NCBI RefSeq assembly: GCF_031453615.1
Contig: NZ_JAVIZT010000001.1
Span: 1,240,001-1,304,000, forward strand
Direction: 5' to 3'
Source of the DNA: Microbacterium sp. SORGH_AS_0428
GTDB taxonomy: Bacteria > Actinomycetota > Actinomycetes > Actinomycetales > Microbacteriaceae
Length of the DNA: 64,000 nt
The notes below the pieces were generated by a model. It was not told where the DNA came from and made no database searches. It saw only the letters and a program-made list of their open reading frames with translations. Made by a program: the position numbers and the translations under genes. Shown here one piece after another: positions 23,684-32,799 of this stretch. Positions within the stretch are counted from its first letter, which is position 1, and each line of letters starts with the position of its first letter.

Positions 23684-26242
23684 TCAGGCGCGGCGTCGCA
23701 TCCGCGACATCAGCAGCACCAGAGCCCCCACAGCCAGCAGGCCCGCCGCCATCCCGGCCCAGGGCAGCGGGTTCACACCCGTCGCGGGCAGTGACGCGGC
23801 CACCGGCACACCCGGCGCACCGGGCGCAGCCACGACGAGCGCGGACGTCGCGACGGCGGTGGACCCGCCCGCGCCGAAGCCGATGGCCACCAGGGTGTGC
23901 TCACCGGGAGCGAGGTCCGTGGGGACCGTGACCTCGAACGACGCGGCACCGTCGGCATCCGTCACCGCCGCACCCAGCAGGGTGGGCGTGGAGTACGCGA
24001 ACGCCTGCACGTTCGAGCCCGCGAGGAAGCCGGAAGCCTCGACCGTGACCTTCTGCCCCGGGGTGACCGAGCTGACTGCACTGCCCGACGCGTCCACGAA
24101 GCGCACGCTCGCGCCTTCGGTCGCGGCCGGCACCGTCTCGGGCGCGGCGTGGGAGAGCACGGATGCGGATGCGGACACCGCCGGCTCGGCCGATCCGACC
24201 GACGTGGACGCCACGACCGAGAAGGTCATCGCTCCGGCCGGAAGACCCGTGATCACGCACGAGGTCTCGGTGGTGGTGCAGCTCTGGCCGCTCGGCACAG
24301 CGGTGACGGTGTAGCTGACGGGTCCCGCACCGCCGTCGTCTTCGGATGCGGGCCACGAGACGAACGCCTGGAAGGCGCCGGGCACCACGTTGACGGTCTC
24401 GGGGGCCGCGGGCGCGACGGCGTCGATCAGGATCTTGACCGTGGCCGTCGCGACGCCCGCCTCGGCGCCGGTGGCGGTGATGGTGAAGGTCGTCTTGTCG
24501 ATCGCGTCGCCGGTCGGGGTTCCGCTGATCACACCGGTGCTCGCGTCGAGCGACAGCCCGGCGGGCAGCGTGGGGCTCACGGCGTAGGTGACCGACCCCG
24601 AGAAGCCCGTCGCCGTCAGCGGGGACGTCGCCTCGATGGCCTGTCCGTGCACAGCGGCGAGCGGCTGATCGGACGGAGAGAGCCCCGCCACCACGATCCC
24701 GAACTGCTGCGACGCCGTGAACGTGCCGTCGCTCGCGGTGAGCCTGAACACGCTGCGCTCGAGCGCCTCGCGCGGGCTTCCGGAGATGACCCCGGTCGCC
24801 GCATCCAGCTGTAGACCGCTCGGCAGCGCGGGTTCGACCGAGTAGGTCACGGGGCCGGGGAAGCCGGATGCGGTGGGAGCCGCGGTCGGGTCGATGGCCG
24901 TTCCACGCGTCGCCTGGAGGATGGTCGTGGCCAGCGCGAGGGCGGGCTTGATGGCCAGCGAGATCGTCGCGGTCGCCGTGGCGTCGCCATCCGTTCCCGT
25001 GATCGTGTACTCCGTCGCCGCCTGCGCCGTCGTCGGCGTGCCGCTCAGCACACCCGTGGAGCCGTTGAAGGTCAGTCCCTGAGGTACGGCCGGGGCGATC
25101 GTGTACGTCACCGTGCCGTCGAAGTTCTCCGCCGTCAACGCGGAGGATGCGGGCATCGCCCTGCCGACGGTCGCGTTCAGCGTCTGGGTCGCGGGCGAGA
25201 TCTCGGGCCGTGCAACGAGCGAGATGACGGACACGGTGCTGGTGTTCTGACTGCCGACATACGCGGTCGTGCTGTCGGGCGACACGGCGAGCTCGTACGG
25301 ACTCGAGCCGACGGAGACCGTGCCACGCGTGTCGGTGTCGGCGGTGTCGATGACCGTCACGGTGGACGCGCGGGCGCTGGCGACGAGGACGTGCGATCCG
25401 TCCGGCGTCACGGCGACGCCGTAGGGCAGACTCCCCACGGTGAGGTCCGTGATCTTGGTCAACGCGACGGTGTCGATGACGCTCACGGTGTCGGTGCCGC
25501 CATTGGTGACGTAGGCGCGGGTGTTGTCGGGCGAGATGGCCACGCGGCGGGGGCCGTCGCCGACGGGGATCCGCGCGATCTGCTGCTGCGAGGCGAGGTC
25601 GACGACGGCGAGGTCCTCGGACTCGTAGTTCACCACGTAGAGACGCTTGCCGTCGGGTGAGACGGTGACGCCCCAGGGCAGAGAGCCGGTGAGCGTCGGA
25701 ACCGTGCCGATCTGCGCGTTCGTCGCGGTGTCGATGACCGAGACCGAGCCGCCGTTGGCCGTGTAGACACGCGAACCGTCGGGCGAGATGGCGATGCCGC
25801 GGGGGCTGTAGCCCGTGTACCCGGTGACATTGCCGATCAGCGTGTTGTCGACGAGGTCGAAGACCTTGATGGCGCCGCCGCTCCAGTCGGCGGTGTAGGC
25901 GCGCGTGCGGTCGGGGGTGACGACGATGCCCATCATCGCTGCGCCACCGGCGATGGTGGTCTGCAGCTTCTGCTCGGCGGTGTCGATGATCGACACGCCC
26001 TGAGAGCCGTAGCTCGCGGTGTAGACACGGGACCCGTCAGCCGAGATGGTGAGCGCGGTCGGCGTCGATCCGACGCCGATGCTCGCGATCACCTCGGGGG
26101 CGAGTCCGGCGGCATAGGCCGGCGTCGCCGCGAGTGCGGCGGATGCGGCCAGAGCCGCCGTCGTGACGCCGGCCGCGACGCGCCGCCATGCGGACCGTCG
26201 AGGGGCGCGCACGAGCACGCCGGACAGGGGTGTATCAGTCAA
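23684..26242 (-). CDS. LPATG-anchored surface protein: YVTN propeller, putative Ig repeats, FN3
   Basis: 852 residues from the TTG at 26242, chosen because GGGAGG lies six bases upstream; an ATG at 26335 has no such support. A signal peptide ends at ATPAYA (about 45). Residues 46-360 are YVTN-type beta-propeller repeats (VTPDRTRAYTADW, ISPDGSRVYTANGGSVSVID and so on). About 370-630 hold He_PIG-type putative Ig domains (repeated LPSGLQLDAATGVISGSP pattern), then a fibronectin type III-like domain and one more beta domain. LPATG at about 818, a hydrophobic helix and a basic tail (SRMRRRA) make it a sortase substrate. Probably cell-surface binding; ligand unknown. Confidence 0.88.
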   Translation of the reverse strand: MTDTPLSGVLVRAPRRSAWRRVAAGVTTAALAASAALAATPAYAAGLAPEVIASIGVGSTPTALTISADGSRVYTASYGSQGVSIIDTAEQKLQTTIAGGAAMMGIVVTPDRTRAYTADWSGGAIKVFDLVDNTLIGNVTGYTGYSPRGIAISPDGSRVYTANGGSVSVIDTATNAQIGTVPTLTGSLPWGVTVSPDGKRLYVVNYESEDLAVVDLASQQQIARIPVGDGPRRVAISPDNTRAYVTNGGTDTVSVIDTVALTKITDLTVGSLPYGVAVTPDGSHVLVASARASTVTVIDTADTDTRGTVSVGSSPYELAVSPDSTTAYVGSQNTSTVSVISLVARPEISPATQTLNATVGRAMPASSALTAENFDGTVTYTIAPAVPQGLTFNGSTGVLSGTPTTAQAATEYTITGTDGDATATATISLAIKPALALATTILQATRGTAIDPTAAPTASGFPGPVTYSVEPALPSGLQLDAATGVISGSPREALERSVFRLTASDGTFTASQQFGIVVAGLSPSDQPLAAVHGQAIEATSPLTATGFSGSVTYAVSPTLPAGLSLDASTGVISGTPTGDAIDKTTFTITATGAEAGVATATVKILIDAVAPAAPETVNVVPGAFQAFVSWPASEDDGGAGPVSYTVTAVPSGQSCTTTETSCVITGLPAGAMTFSVVASTSVGSAEPAVSASASVLSHAAPETVPAATEGASVRFVDASGSAVSSVTPGQKVTVEASGFLAGSNVQAFAYSTPTLLGAAVTDADGAASFEVTVPTDLAPGEHTLVAIGFGAGGSTAVATSALVVAAPGAPGVPVAASLPATGVNPLPWAGMAAGLLAVGALVLLMSRMRRRA

Positions 26243-26410
26243 TTGGAGCCTCCCGATCCCGGGCGCGCGTATAGAGAGAGGAGTGCGCGCGGGGTGTCTT
26301 CCGACACTACGAGCGAGTCGCTCCGCATCCGTCACCGGCGGCAGGCCACCGCGTAGAACTGCTCAGTCCACCCGCTGTCCACCTGTAGTTCACGTTGCCG
26401 AGCCATCCCT

Positions 26411-26492
26411 GACATCTGCACGACCGACCGGCCGCCGCACGCCTCAGCATCCACAGGCGGTCTCACCCGCACCACCGATCGTGCAGACGTCG
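26411..26492. repeat. Inverted-repeat element, family B copy 1
   Basis: GACATCTGCACGACCG and CGATCGTGCAGACGTC are near-perfect arms about 50 bases apart. The second copy is at 31451-31535. It lies in the 460-bp gap 26243-26702, which has no gene. Confidence 0.7.
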
Positions 26493-26590
26493 TCCGGGCC
26501 CGACGGACCCCCGCCCCGGCCCGACGGAACCCCGCCCGGGCTCGACGGCACCCCGCCCGGGCCCGACGAACCCCGTCCGGGCCCGAGAGG
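26490..26590. repeat. 20-bp tandem repeat, about five units
   Basis: Units of about 20 bp (CCGGGCCCGACGGACCCC and variants) follow family B copy 1 directly. Low-complexity, not coding. Confidence 0.7.
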
Positions 26591-26621
26591 CCACACTTTC
26601 CCGCATCCGCCACAGTCATTG

Positions 26622-26682
26622 CCTGGCGCACCTGCGCAAAGGTGTCGCATCTGCGCACATGCGACTCAACTCGAGCACCCGC
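26622..26682. repeat. Family D element, diverged copy 2
   Basis: CGCATCTGCGCACATGCGAC at 26646 with the following TCAACTCG matches the right flank of family D copy 1; the left arm is decayed. It lies just past the end of the siderophore-interacting protein gene. Confidence 0.6.
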
Positions 26683-26702
26683 ACGGGCCCCCGAGGCAGC
26701 AC

Positions 26703-27524
26703 CTACCCGACGAGCGGGCCGCCGAGCTTCCAGTATCCGAGGAACGAGACGCGCTCCTTCGGCACCCCCCGCTCGGCGGTCAGGTGGCGGCGGATGCGGG
26801 TGACAGCCCCCGCCTCGCCCGCCAGCCACACGTAGTCGGCATCCGCCACGCGCGCCTCGCGCACGGCCGCCTCGAGCGCCTCGCCGGCGACGGCCGCGCG
26901 CGCCACGAGCCGCACGTTCGCGCCGGCCGGCGCCTCGGGGCTCACGATGTCGTCGCGAACGTCCGCCGCCTCCAACAGCACCTCCGCACGGCCGCCCTCG
27001 GGCAGGGTGCGCAGGATGTTGGCGATCGCCGGGAAGGCGGTCTCGTCACCGACGAGCAGCCACCGCGTGCACCCGGGAGGCGCCTGCCAGTGCAGGCCGT
27101 AGCCGGTCCAGCCGTTGCGCCGATCGGGTCCGGTGATCCATAGACGCTCCCCCGGCGTCACTTCCGCAGCCCACGCGGATGCAGGACCGGGCGGATCGTG
27201 CAGCAGCACATCCACGTCGATCTCACCCTGCTCCGGACGGATCGCCGACGGCGTGTAGGTGCGCAGCACGTTGCGCTCGGTCTCGGGCAGCGCCTTCCAT
27301 CGGGCGTACCAGTCGGACGGATGCGGTGTCGGCTGCGCCATGAGTCCGAAGTCGGCGAGGCTCCCGTCCGGCAGGGGAAGCACGAGCTTGATCCGCTGAT
27401 CCAGGCCCCACGGGGCGAAGTCGCGGAGTTCGGGCGCAGCGAGCGTGAGCCGCCGCCATCCCGGCGCGATGGCGCGCGCATCCGCCACGGTCACGACGAA
27501 GGCGCTGTACTCCCAGGGCCGCAT
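26703..27524 (-). CDS. Siderophore-interacting protein (FAD-dependent ferric reductase)
   Basis: 273 residues; the ATG at 27524 overlaps the ATPase stop (TGATG). The FAD_binding_9 part includes RTYTPSAI (the RxYT flavin-binding element) and HDPPGPASAWA; the SIP C-terminal part includes WLLVGDETAFPAIANIL (GDETAxPA) and the family ending FLGYWKLG. These cytosolic enzymes reduce ferric siderophores with NAD(P)H to release iron. Last gene of the uptake operon and expected to be iron-repressed with it. Confidence 0.93.
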   Translation of the reverse strand: MRPWEYSAFVVTVADARAIAPGWRRLTLAAPELRDFAPWGLDQRIKLVLPLPDGSLADFGLMAQPTPHPSDWYARWKALPETERNVLRTYTPSAIRPEQGEIDVDVLLHDPPGPASAWAAEVTPGERLWITGPDRRNGWTGYGLHWQAPPGCTRWLLVGDETAFPAIANILRTLPEGGRAEVLLEAADVRDDIVSPEAPAGANVRLVARAAVAGEALEAAVREARVADADYVWLAGEAGAVTRIRRHLTAERGVPKERVSFLGYWKLGGPLVG

Positions 27525-28327
27525 CACGCACCTCCGAGCGGCACGACGAGGGGTCCGCCGGTCACCGGGTCGGCGATCACCATGTTGGGCAGGCCGAACA
27601 CCTGCTCCACCCGTTCGCTGGTCACGACGTCGGCGGGGGCCCCCTCGGCGACGATGGCGCCGTCGCGCATCGCCACGATGTGGCTGGCGTAGCGGGCGGC
27701 GTGGTTCAGGTCGTGCAGCACGGCGACGATGGTGCGCCCCGTGCGGTTGAGCCTGCCGAACAGCTCCATGAGCTCCACCTGGTGCGCGATGTCGAGGAAG
27801 GTGGTGGGCTCGTCGAGCAGAAGCAGGTCGGTCTGCTGAGCGAGCACCATCGCGACCCAGACGCGCTGTCGCTGCCCGCCGGAGAGCTCGTCGACCTGGC
27901 GAGACGCGAGCTCGCGGGTGCCCGTCGCGTCGAGCGCGTCGTCGACCGCACGCTCGTCCGCATCCGACCAGCGCCGGATGAGGCCCTGGTGCGGGTAGCG
28001 CCCGCGGGCGACGAGATCGGCGACCGTGATCCCCTCCGGGGCGATCGCGGCCTGCGGCAGGAGCCCCAGCCGCCGGGCGACCTCCTTCGCGGGGTAGGCG
28101 GAGATCGCCCGCCCGTCGAGCACGACGTTTCCGGACTGCGGCGCGAGCAGGCGCGACAGTCCCCGCAGCAGCGTCGACTTGCCGCACGCGTTGGGGCCGA
28201 TGATCACGGTGAACGAGCCGTCGGGCACGCTCACCGTGAGATCGGACACCACCATCCGGCGGTCGTACGCGAGGCTCACCCCGTCGGCGATAAGGCGAGG
28301 GGCGGGTGGATGCGGGGACTCAGGCAC
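27524..28327 (-). CDS. Ferric-siderophore ABC transporter ATPase (FecE/FepC type)
   Basis: 267 residues from the GTG at 28327, which overlaps the end of the permease gene by eight bases. Walker A GPNACGKST, signature LSGGQRQRVWVAMVLAQ, Walker B LLLLDEPTTFLDIAHQ and switch His in VLHDLNHAARYA are all exact FecE-type sequences. It powers the two FecCD permeases upstream. Confidence 0.95.
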   Translation of the reverse strand: MPESPHPPAPRLIADGVSLAYDRRMVVSDLTVSVPDGSFTVIIGPNACGKSTLLRGLSRLLAPQSGNVVLDGRAISAYPAKEVARRLGLLPQAAIAPEGITVADLVARGRYPHQGLIRRWSDADERAVDDALDATGTRELASRQVDELSGGQRQRVWVAMVLAQQTDLLLLDEPTTFLDIAHQVELMELFGRLNRTGRTIVAVLHDLNHAARYASHIVAMRDGAIVAEGAPADVVTSERVEQVFGLPNMVIADPVTGGPLVVPLGGA

Positions 28328-29369
28328 GGCGACGGATCTCCTGGATGATCGTGACGACGAGGTAGATGCCGCCGAGCGTGACGGTGACGACACCGGCGGG
28401 CAGCACGACGGGAAGCAGGTGCTGCGCGATCACGTCGGAGGCGAGCAGCAGCAGCGCGCCGACGAGGGCGGCGAGCGTGAGAGAGAGGTACGGCGTGCGC
28501 GCGAGACGCCGCGCGATCTGCGGCGCCGCGAGCGCGACGAAGGCGATGGGGCCGACCACGGCGGTGGCGATCGAGACCAGGCCGACGCCCAGCAGCAGTG
28601 CCGTGCTGCGCACGAGGGCGGGGCGTGCCCCGGTCGCGGCGGCGACGTCGTCGCCGAGGTCGAGCTGGCGCAGCCGCGGCACGAGCACCGCGGCGGCGAT
28701 CAGCAGCGGAACGGCGCAGGCGAGCGCGCCGCCGAGCGCAGCGGCGGTGATGCCGATGAGCGAGCCGGCTCCCCAGGCGGACGCGAACATCGCGGTCTCG
28801 AGTTCGACCTGCAGGAGCATCCACGTGTTCAGCGAGGCGAGCATGGCCGAGATGCCGATGCCGATCACGATGAGCCGGAAGCCCTGCACGCCGCCGCGTC
28901 GGGCGAGGGCACCGATCACGAGCGCGACGCTCACGCCGCCGACGACGGCACCGATCGTCAGAGCGGGCCAGCTGCTCGACACGAGGGTGAGGGTCAGCAG
29001 CATGCCGGCGAACGCGCCGTTGGACAGACCCAGGATGTCGGGGCTCGCGAGCGGGTTGCGCGTGACGGTCTGGAAGAGCGCACCGCTGACGGCGAGCAGC
29101 GCCCCCAGGGCGACGGCCGCGAGGGTGCGGGGCAGCCGCCACTCGAGCACGACGGTGCGATCGAGGTCCGTCCCGCCCCCGGCGAACGCGGTGAGCACCT
29201 GCCCCGGATCGAGCGCGTACGAGCCGAGACCGAGCGAGACGACGGCGAGCGTGCCCACGGCCGCGGCGAGCGCCATCCCCACGACCACGCTTCGCGCGCG
29301 CAGGCGGATGCGGAATCCCCGGTATCCGACCTCGAGCCGGCGGTAGCCGGCATCCGCGAGCGCACTCAT
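28320..29369 (-). CDS. FecCD-family siderophore permease, second subunit
   Basis: 349 residues from the ATG overlapping the previous gene (ATGA). About nine to ten membrane helices; RLPRTLAAVALGALLAVSGALFQTVTRNPLASPDILG is split by nothing and is the family hallmark, and GPIAFVALAAPQIARRL is the ATPase contact region. It pairs with the preceding homologue to form a heterodimeric channel. Confidence 0.95.
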   Translation of the reverse strand: MSALADAGYRRLEVGYRGFRIRLRARSVVVGMALAAAVGTLAVVSLGLGSYALDPGQVLTAFAGGGTDLDRTVVLEWRLPRTLAAVALGALLAVSGALFQTVTRNPLASPDILGLSNGAFAGMLLTLTLVSSSWPALTIGAVVGGVSVALVIGALARRGGVQGFRLIVIGIGISAMLASLNTWMLLQVELETAMFASAWGAGSLIGITAAALGGALACAVPLLIAAAVLVPRLRQLDLGDDVAAATGARPALVRSTALLLGVGLVSIATAVVGPIAFVALAAPQIARRLARTPYLSLTLAALVGALLLLASDVIAQHLLPVVLPAGVVTVTLGGIYLVVTIIQEIRRRA

Positions 29370-30409
29370 CCGAGCCCGCTCACGCGACGGCGCATCGCCA
29401 GAGCGATGAGCACGGGCGCGCCGACGAAGGCCGTGACGATGCCGGCCGGCATCTCGGCGGGGGCGATGAGCACGCGCCCGAGCACGTCGGCCGCGAGCAC
29501 GACGACCGGTGCGAGCACCACCGAGACACCCAGGATGACGCGCTGGTCGACGCCGAACACCCACCGTGCGACGTGCGGCACCATGAGCCCGACGAATGCG
29601 ATCGGGCCGACGAGCGCCGTGGCCGCGCCCGCGAGCAGGGTGACGGCGATGACGACGAAGACCCGGATGCGGCGCACGTTCGCTCCGTGGGACCGGGCCA
29701 CGTCGTCGCCGAGGGCCAGCGCGTTGAGTCCCGGCGCGACGGCGAACGCGATGATCAGGCCCACGGCGATGAAGGGGACGATCGCGACGAGCGCGTCGGC
29801 TCCGGCGCCCAGCAGGCTCCCGGCGTGCCAGCTGCGCATGGCGTCGAAGGCATCGGGGTTGCTGAGCGTCATCCCCGTGACGAGCCCCGAGAACACGGCT
29901 CCGAGCGCGACGCCGGCGAGGGTGAGCCGGATCGGGTCGGCGCCCCCGCGCCCCGACGAGCCGATGAGGTACACGCCGAGCGTCACGACGAGAGCCCCGG
30001 CGAAGGCGAGCCAGACGAAGGATGCGGGATCCCGCATCCCGAGGAACGCGACACCGAGCGCGACGGCGAACGCCGCGCCCGCGTTGACGCCGAGGATGCC
30101 GGGATCGGCGAGCGGGTTGCGCGTGAAGGCCTGGATGAGGGCCCCTGCGACGCCGAGGGCCGCACCCGCGGCGATGCCGGCGAGCGTGCGCGGCACGCGC
30201 AGTTGCCACACGATGTACTGCGATTCGGCGGTGCCGCCGCCCGCGAGCGTGTCGAGGACGACGCGGGGCGACAGCGGGTTGGCACCGAGCGCCAGCGACA
30301 GCAGGACCGCGGCGACGAGGGCGCCCACGAGCGCGAACGCGCCCACGGCGACGCGCAGGCTTCGAGGCCGTGCGCGCCGCCGTGAGCGGGCTGCGAGAGT
30401 GAGGGTCAC
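29366..30409 (-). CDS. FecCD-family siderophore permease, first subunit
   Basis: 347 residues, beginning with an ATG that overlaps the binding-protein stop. It has the same fold as the downstream subunit: LRVPRTLAGIAAGAALGVAG, FTRNPLADPGILGVNAGAA and GPIAFVGLMVPHVARW. The paralogue pair is standard for Fe3+-siderophore importers. Confidence 0.95.
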   Translation of the reverse strand: MTLTLAARSRRRARPRSLRVAVGAFALVGALVAAVLLSLALGANPLSPRVVLDTLAGGGTAESQYIVWQLRVPRTLAGIAAGAALGVAGALIQAFTRNPLADPGILGVNAGAAFAVALGVAFLGMRDPASFVWLAFAGALVVTLGVYLIGSSGRGGADPIRLTLAGVALGAVFSGLVTGMTLSNPDAFDAMRSWHAGSLLGAGADALVAIVPFIAVGLIIAFAVAPGLNALALGDDVARSHGANVRRIRVFVVIAVTLLAGAATALVGPIAFVGLMVPHVARWVFGVDQRVILGVSVVLAPVVVLAADVLGRVLIAPAEMPAGIVTAFVGAPVLIALAMRRRVSGLG

Positions 30410-31335
30410 CGAGCGTTCGAGAGGTACTTCTCGATGTCGTCGAGCACCTTCATCGCGCCCTTGGGTCCGACGCCGGAGACCCAGTAGCTGGTGTCGACCA
30501 GAGTGACGTCAGGGAACTCCGCGGCGTTCTGCGCGATGGCGGCGGGAATCAGCGAGGTGTCGGCGACGTCGGTCGCGGTCACGAACACGTGGTCGGCCTT
30601 CGCCTGCAGGATGTTCTCCGGCGAGATGTCGGCCTGGATGCCGTCGGCCCAGTCCTGGTCGGGAATGGTGAAGCCGACGCACTCGAGCAGGCTGCCCGCG
30701 AAGGAGGTGGGACCGTACAGGCTCAGCGTCGTCTCGTCGCGGGGACGGATCAGCTGCGCGGTCTGGCCGTCGACGGCGTGCTCCTTGCCGATCTCGTCGC
30801 AGCGCGCGTCGACGTCGCCGAGGAGCGTCTGGACCTCGTCCTCGTGTCCGAGCGCGTCGCCGATCAGCAGGGCGTTGTCGCGCCACGGGTCGGCCTGGGT
30901 CGCGATGAACACGGTCGGCGCGATCGCGCTGAGCTGGTCGTACAGCTTCGAGTGGCGCGCCTCGGTGCCGAGGATGAGGTCGGGCTTGAGGGCCGCGATC
31001 GCCTCGAGGTCGGGCTCCGGCACGGTGCCGACAGGTTCGACCCCGGAGGCGTCGAGGTAGGCGGGGATGCCCGACACGTTGCTCGCGACGGCCGCTCCCA
31101 CCGGGGTGATGCCGAGCGCGACGGCCGTGTCCAGCTCGAGCGGCTCGAGCGTCACGACCCGCTGCGGGTCGGCGGGGACCTCGGTCGTGCCGCGCGCGTG
31201 CGTCACCTCGTGGGTGGAGGCGGCGGCCGGAGTGGATGCGGCGGGCTCGGCGGATGCGGCGGAGCAGCCGGCCAGGCCGAGAGCCGCGACCGCGGCCAGC
31301 GCGAGGGCAGCGAGGGAACGGGGACGAGCGGGCAT
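30406..31335 (-). CDS. Ferric-siderophore-binding lipoprotein (FecB/FepB type)
   Basis: 309 residues. Signal peptide with lipobox LAGC, then a Ser/Ala/Thr linker and the periplasmic-binding fold of class III: VTHARGTTEVPADPQRVVTLEPLELDTAVALG is the usual opening (two pieces of it), followed by KPDLILGTEARH, LSAIAPTVFI and a long backbone helix. It captures ferric siderophore outside the membrane and delivers it to the FecCD pair. First gene of the operon; an iron box lies 53-71 bp upstream. Confidence 0.94.
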   Translation of the reverse strand: MPARPRSLAALALAAVAALGLAGCSAASAEPAASTPAAASTHEVTHARGTTEVPADPQRVVTLEPLELDTAVALGITPVGAAVASNVSGIPAYLDASGVEPVGTVPEPDLEAIAALKPDLILGTEARHSKLYDQLSAIAPTVFIATQADPWRDNALLIGDALGHEDEVQTLLGDVDARCDEIGKEHAVDGQTAQLIRPRDETTLSLYGPTSFAGSLLECVGFTIPDQDWADGIQADISPENILQAKADHVFVTATDVADTSLIPAAIAQNAAEFPDVTLVDTSYWVSGVGPKGAMKVLDDIEKYLSNAR

Positions 31336-31387
31336 GCGGCCGCCTTTCGGGTGATGCGTTCGGGACCCCGCCGTCGCGCCGCGACGA

Positions 31388-31406
31388 GCAGGTAAGCACA
31401 GCCTAA
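31388..31406 (-). promoter_or_regulatory. DtxR/IdeR-type iron box
   Basis: Minus strand TTAGGCTGTGCTTACCTGC agrees with 13 of 19 positions of the known IdeR/DtxR consensus TTAGGTTAGGCTAACCTAA, including both TTAGG and ACCT half-sites. It is placed before the siderophore operon, so Fe-dependent repression is expected. Confidence 0.75.
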
Positions 31407-31450
31407 CCAACCTTGCCGCCCACTCTCGACCTCCATCCACACCCCGCCCC

Positions 31451-31535
31451 GCGACGTCTGCACGACCGGTCGCCCGCCAGGCACCCCATCGGGCACGGGC
31501 GCCCCCACCTGCACCACTCGCCGTGCAGACGTCGC
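31451..31535. repeat. Inverted-repeat element, family B copy 2
   Basis: GCGACGTCTGCACGA and CGTGCAGACGTCGC form near-perfect arms; the inner ends (ACCGG and CACCACTCG) also match copy 1. It sits directly upstream of the iron operon promoter, in the 441-bp gap before the adhesin remnant. Confidence 0.7.
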
Positions 31536-31687
31536 GGCATCGACGTGCCGGACGCCGCGACGGTGGGCGAATCGGCGGGTGAAAACGCGGCATCTCCGGC
31601 ATATGGCGGCGCGGGGCGGGGTTACGTTCACGTCGCCGGACGCACCCGACGCACCGGCTGAAGATTTGCTCCGGACTGGGGGGCAGC

Positions 31688-31713
31688 GGGGTGGGGCAGC
31701 GACGCCCCACCCC
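31688..31713. terminator. GC-rich hairpin of uncertain role
   Basis: GGGGTGGGGC pairs with GCCCCACCCC around AGCGAC. It stands alone before the adhesin remnant; it may be a terminator left from a lost gene. Confidence 0.35.
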
Positions 31714-31776
31714 ACTGGACTCGTCGCCCCCTCCCCCGGCGGCCCCCTGCCCTCGCCCGCCGCGGCAGGATCCAGC

Positions 31777-32584
31777 TGGCATCCGTGGGCGGTCAGCGTG
31801 CACATGATCGATGCCGGCCTCGTCGCCGACGTGACGTTCACCGTCACGAAGCGCATCGCCGCGGGAAGCCCGGCGCCGCTGGCGGGTCAGACGTTCACGA
31901 TCGATGTGGGCGCCGCTGCAGCTGACCGACGGCCAGACGGTGGACGGCCCGCAGAACCTGCGTGTCAGCACGGTCGTGCAGGTGCGCGAGGTCGCTCCGA
32001 CCGGACCCGCCGACGCCACCTGGCAGACGCCGGTGTTCAGCGGCACCGGCGTGACGCCCGGTCAGCCGGCGACCCTCACTATCGGCACCGCGGGCGAGGT
32101 GCACGTGCTGCTCGAGAACCCGACCGAACCGAGCGACGGGCAGTTCTCGCTGCTGAAGGACGTCACGGGTCCGGGTGAGCCGCTGCTCGCTCCGGGCACG
32201 GTGTTCCCCGTCACCTACAGCTACCCCGGCCAGCCCGGCGGAGCCCAGCCGGTGAACCTGACCAACGGCACCCCGTGGTCCTCCCCCGCGCTCCCGACGG
32301 GCACCGTCGTGACGGTGACCGAGGGTGCTCCCACCGGCGGCCTGCCGAACGGCGCGAGCTGGGTCACGCCCTCGCTCGAGATCGACGGCGTCGACACGCC
32401 CAACGGCGCGACGTTCACGATCGGCGCCGACAGCCGCGTCGCGGTGGTCGTGGACAACCCCACCGACGTCACTCCGAGCGAGGTGCCGTGGGCGGCCGGC
32501 GGTGTGGCCGCGGTGATGCTCCTGCTGGGCGCAGGAATCGTCATCCTGGCCGGGTGGCGTCGCCGCACCCGAAGCGGTCACTGA
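31777..32584 (+). pseudogene. C-terminal remnant of a second DUF5979 surface protein, frameshifted
   Basis: The piece begins as protein in one frame (AVSVHMIDAGLVADVTFTV, then TKRIAAGSPAPLAGQTFTID) and continues in another from about 31907 (WAPLQLTDGQTVDGPQNLRV). Later blocks such as FSLLKDVTGPGEPLLAPGTV and VVTVTEGAP match the DUF5979 domains of the adhesin at 1-3347, and IDAGLVAD resembles the SdrD_B/DUF5979 junction there (IDAGFIAN). It ends in a membrane helix and basic tail (RRRTRSGH), without LPXTG. There is no start region or signal peptide, and a one-base shift near 31907 splits the frame. A terminator still follows, supporting decay of a former gene. Confidence 0.7.
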
Positions 32585-32595
32585 CCCACCCTCCC

Positions 32596-32636
32596 TCACG
32601 CCCGCAGGCGCCCTTTTCAGGGCCCTGCGGGCGTGA
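32596..32636 (+). terminator. Terminator after the adhesin remnant
   Basis: TCACGCCCGCAGG and its exact complement CCTGCGGGCGTGA form a 13-bp stem with an inner GCCC/GGGC pairing around TTTTCA, 12 bases past the stop. Confidence 0.8.
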
Positions 32637-32710
32637 CCGTTCCCGGGGCAGCGCTTCTCCCCAGCCTCCGCAGGCCGCCCACGAGCACAGCGAAGCGAAG
32701 CGCCACGCTC

Positions 32711-32751
32711 GTGACGAATACGGGGATGATGCGCTCACGCCACGACGAATA
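32711..32751. promoter_or_regulatory. Putative AsnC-regulator sites before the MFS gene
   Basis: GTGACGAATACGGGGATGAT (32711-32730) and CGACGAATA (32743-32751) recur in the regulator/peptidase intergenic region at 35086-35136, which suggests a shared local regulator, probably the AsnC-type protein between them. Confidence 0.5.
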
Positions 32752-32787
32752 GCACTGCTGCGACCCGACCGAGGCGAAGGAACCGCT

Positions 32788-32793
32788 TAGCAT
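32788..32793 (+). promoter_or_regulatory. -10 box TAGCAT, probably leaderless
   Basis: TAGCAT ends six bases before the ATG at 32800, the same geometry as at 3525-3530, and there is no Shine-Dalgarno sequence. Confidence 0.4.
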
Positions 32794-32799
32794 CCGGGG

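Noticed and set aside
22289..23794. Several open frames across the 22988-23683 gap on both strands
   Set aside because: They translate tandem and inverted repeats (repeating GTPARAARSP or GERAARARVP) and have no ribosome sites.
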